Of a DNA stretch of 23,456 nucleotides, positions 21,606 through 23,456 are shown one piece after another. Position 1 is the stretch's first letter. Every line of letters starts with the position of its first letter. Below the pieces are notes generated by a model, which was not told the DNA's origin, searched no databases, and saw nothing but the letters and a program-made list of their open reading frames with translations. The position numbers were made by a program, and so were the translations under genes. Source of the DNA: Mannheimia sp041807705 (GTDB taxonomy: Bacteria > Pseudomonadota > Gammaproteobacteria > Enterobacterales > Pasteurellaceae); NCBI RefSeq assembly GCF_041807705.1, contig NZ_JBGTYY010000031.1:1-23456 (forward strand), read 5' to 3'.

Positions 21606-23267
21606 ATGAGTGATATTGCACTGACTGTCAGTTTACTATCTTTAGTGGCAGTGTTGGGATTATGGATTGGTCATATCAAAATTAGAGGTGTTGGTTTAGG
21701 TATTGGTGGAGTATTATTTGGTGGGTTATTCGTTTCCCACTTTATGTCAGAATTTGGCGTTAAGCTCGATGCTCATACCCTTCATTTTATTCAAGAATTT
21801 GGTTTAATTTTATTTGTTTACTCAATAGGGATCCAAGTTGGTCCGGGATTCTTCTCCTCTCTTAAACATTCAGGCTTAAAACTTAATGGTTTTGCTGTTT
21901 TGATTGTGCTGTTAAGCGGTGTTCTGGTTGTCCTTCTTCATAAATTTTTCAACGTGCCTCTACCTGTTATCCTCGGGATTTTCTCTGGTGCGGTAACGAA
22001 TACGCCTTCTCTCGGTGCTGGGCAGCAAGTGCTTGCTGAATTAAGTGGAGAAAGTGTAACCGAAATTATGGGTATGAGCTATGCCATTGCTTATCCGTTT
22101 GGGATTATCGGGATTTTGCTGACAATGTGGTTAATTCGCATCATCTTAAAAATTAATATAGATAAAGAAGCAGAAGCCTTTAACCAAGTTCAAAATCAAG
22201 GCAAGGAGCAGCTTAGTACTTTAAATGTGCGTTTAACCAACCCAAACATTAATGGTTTAACACTCAAAGAACTGCCTGATTTTGATTTACACGAAGTATC
22301 CTATTCACGTTTAAAAAGAGGTGAAGAACTCTCAATTCCCCGAGTGGATACAGTATTACAAGTTGGCGATATATTACATTTAGTGGGCGATCAGGCATCA
22401 CTGAATAAAATGCAAATTATTTTAGGTGAAGTAGCTGATGTATCTGTTTCAACAAAAGGCACAATTTATCGCTCGGAACGAGCTGTGGTTACTAACGAAA
22501 AAGTATTTGGCAAGCAAATTCGCCAGTTAATGCTGAAAGGGAAATATGATGTTGTGATTTCTCGCCTTAATCGTGCCGGGGTAGAGTTAGTTCCAACAGG
22601 CGATATGAGCTTGCAATTCGGTGATGTACTGAATTTAGTTGGTCGCCAAGCAGATATTGAAATGGTAATGACGATTATTGGCAATGCTCAGTCAAAATTA
22701 CAACAAGTTCAAATGTTGCCTATTTTTATTGGGATCGGTTTAGGTGTCTTGCTAGGTTCTATCCCGATTTATTTACCGGGCTTTCCTGTTGCATTAAAAC
22801 TTGGCTTAGCAGGTGGGCCGCTTTTAGTCGCTCTTATTTTGGCTAGAATTGGCAGCTTCCGCAAACTCTATTGGTTTATGCCACCGAGTGCGAACCTTGC
22901 GTTGCGTGAAATTGGTATCGTGCTATTTCTTGCTGTTGTAGGCTTAAAATCAGGGGGACGATTTCTTGAAACCTTACTTAGCAGTGAAGGTATGGAGTGG
23001 GTTCTCTTTGGTGCAATCATCACATTCTTGCCGCTTATGATTACAGGCTTAATTGCTAGAATTTATGCCAAAATGAACTATCTAAGCCTTTGCGGATTGC
23101 TTGCAGGTTCAATGACAGACCCTCCAGCCCTTGCTTTTGCCAACGAAATCAAAGAAGGTAATGGAGCAGCCGCCCTCTCTTACGCAACGGTTTACCCACT
23201 CGTAATGTTTTTACGCATAATGTTGCCACAGGTGTTGGCGATAATGTTATGGGTCTCTAGTGGATAA
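21606..23267 (+). CDS. yidE: putative transporter YidE (AspT/YidE/YbjL family)
   Basis: This inner-membrane transporter-like protein of unknown substrate has 553 residues, exactly the length I recall for E. coli YidE. It has two halves of about five hydrophobic segments each, related to each other, with two RCK_C (TrkA_C) domains between them (about residues 203-275 and 290-362; each ends in a GD(I/V)LxLVG-type motif). The halves carry repeated motifs: TPSLGAGQQ in the first, SMTDPPALAFANE in the second. Start ATG 21606 follows AGAGAGG. It is monocistronic: a CRP-linked promoter upstream and a strong terminator downstream. CRP control suggests a role tied to carbon or energy status. Confidence 0.92.
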   Translation: MSDIALTVSLLSLVAVLGLWIGHIKIRGVGLGIGGVLFGGLFVSHFMSEFGVKLDAHTLHFIQEFGLILFVYSIGIQVGPGFFSSLKHSGLKLNGFAVLIVLLSGVLVVLLHKFFNVPLPVILGIFSGAVTNTPSLGAGQQVLAELSGESVTEIMGMSYAIAYPFGIIGILLTMWLIRIILKINIDKEAEAFNQVQNQGKEQLSTLNVRLTNPNINGLTLKELPDFDLHEVSYSRLKRGEELSIPRVDTVLQVGDILHLVGDQASLNKMQIILGEVADVSVSTKGTIYRSERAVVTNEKVFGKQIRQLMLKGKYDVVISRLNRAGVELVPTGDMSLQFGDVLNLVGRQADIEMVMTIIGNAQSKLQQVQMLPIFIGIGLGVLLGSIPIYLPGFPVALKLGLAGGPLLVALILARIGSFRKLYWFMPPSANLALREIGIVLFLAVVGLKSGGRFLETLLSSEGMEWVLFGAIITFLPLMITGLIARIYAKMNYLSLCGLLAGSMTDPPALAFANEIKEGNGAAALSYATVYPLVMFLRIMLPQVLAIMLWVSSG

Positions 23268-23292
23268 AAGTAGATATCAAGTATATAAGCTA

Positions 23293-23317
23293 AAAAGGCG
23301 ACTGAAAGTCGCCTTTT
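23293..23317 (+). terminator. terminator after yidE
   Basis: AAAAGGCGACT (23293-23303) pairs perfectly with AGTCGCCTTTT (23307-23317) around GAA. The stem includes its own A and T tracts, so it can work on both strands. Confidence 0.9.
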
Positions 23318-23334
23318 GTCTTATCTAACTTTTA

Positions 23335-23456
23335 GGGGCTGTCCTAGATAACGACTAAAACTTCCATTTAGGTTAAGATAACCCTATGAGAAAAAGTCGT
23401 CTAAGTCAGTACAAACAACATAAACTCATAGAGCTGTTTGTAGCAGGCGTAACCGC
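23335..23456 (+). mobile_element. second IS1016-group copy, cut by the window end
   Basis: It begins with GGGGCTGTCCTAGATAAC, identical to the left end of the copy at 1817. Over the 122 visible bases I count six differences from that copy. The preceding AACTTTTA (23327-23334) is the likely left target duplication and resembles AAATTTTA at the first copy, suggesting an A/T-rich target preference. Confidence 0.9.
23386..23456 (+). CDS. IS1016-group transposase, 5' part only
   Basis: The reading frame begins MRKSRLSQYKQHKLIELFVA and continues to the window edge. Its 23 complete codons encode the same residues as the first 23 codons of the copy at 1868; the base differences within them are silent. 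The start lies 51 bases inside the IS end, as in the first copy. Whether it is intact cannot be seen. Confidence 0.88.
   Translation, partial: MRKSRLSQYKQHKLIELFVAGVT

Noticed and set aside
1817..23456. Composite transposon formed by the two IS copies
   Set aside because: The interior is core metabolism and LPS export genes in an ordinary order; nothing suggests that it moves as one unit.
1..23456. CRISPR arrays, tRNA/rRNA genes, prophage or toxin-antitoxin modules
   Set aside because: I looked for regularly spaced repeats, tRNA-like cloverleaf motifs and typical small toxin/antitoxin pairs and saw none.

Overview
The window looks like a chromosomal segment from a Pasteurellaceae bacterium of the Mannheimia/Actinobacillus/Bibersteinia type. 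The main clue is the repeated 9-mer ACAAGCGGT (nine exact copies on the two strands), the core of the Apl-type DNA uptake signal sequence (USS). The two tandem MetQ-type lipoproteins also recall the PlpA/B/C lipoproteins of Mannheimia haemolytica. The species call is inference. Base composition is AT-rich and codon use looks uniform, so most of the window reads as core genome rather than a foreign island.

Layout, left to right. Positions 1-354 hold an unidentified gene tail or structured region, a 70-bp REP/BIME-like double hairpin and a perfect palindrome, followed by cysS (plus strand). A 719-bp IS1016-group (IS1595 family) insertion sequence with an 8-bp target duplication lies at 1817-2535. 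Next come rocD, an NhaC-family transporter and putA, all on the plus strand and closed by a strong terminator. RocD makes glutamate semialdehyde/P5C from ornithine, and the PutA ALDH domain oxidises P5C to glutamate, so the block reads as ornithine and proline catabolism with its own transporter. The metNIQ methionine importer follows, under a promoter that overlaps a MetJ box. It is extended by a second metQ paralog behind an internal terminator.

From 13008 to 21389 the genes are on the minus strand. They are two paralogous small lipoproteins; a cluster lptC-lptA-lptB-ptsN-rapZ-ubiI (lipopolysaccharide export, PTS-Ntr and RapZ, ubiquinone hydroxylase) that lacks the rpoN, hpf and npr genes of the E. 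coli cluster; xthA (exonuclease III); and a YuiF-type Na+/H+ antiporter-family transporter. A second BIME lies between ubiI and rapZ. Pairs of inverted USS form the terminators after xthA and after the transporter gene.

The last gene, yidE (plus strand, TrkA_C/AspT-type transporter), has a CRP-like site placed as in a class II CRP-dependent promoter. The window ends inside a second copy of the same IS1016-group element, in the same orientation as the first.

I found no new defence system, CRISPR array, prophage or tRNA/rRNA gene. The most interesting signals are the diverged ligand pocket of the second MetQ, the transporter embedded between rocD and putA, the paired REP elements, USS copies placed in PutA linkers and in a lipobox, and the CRP site of yidE.
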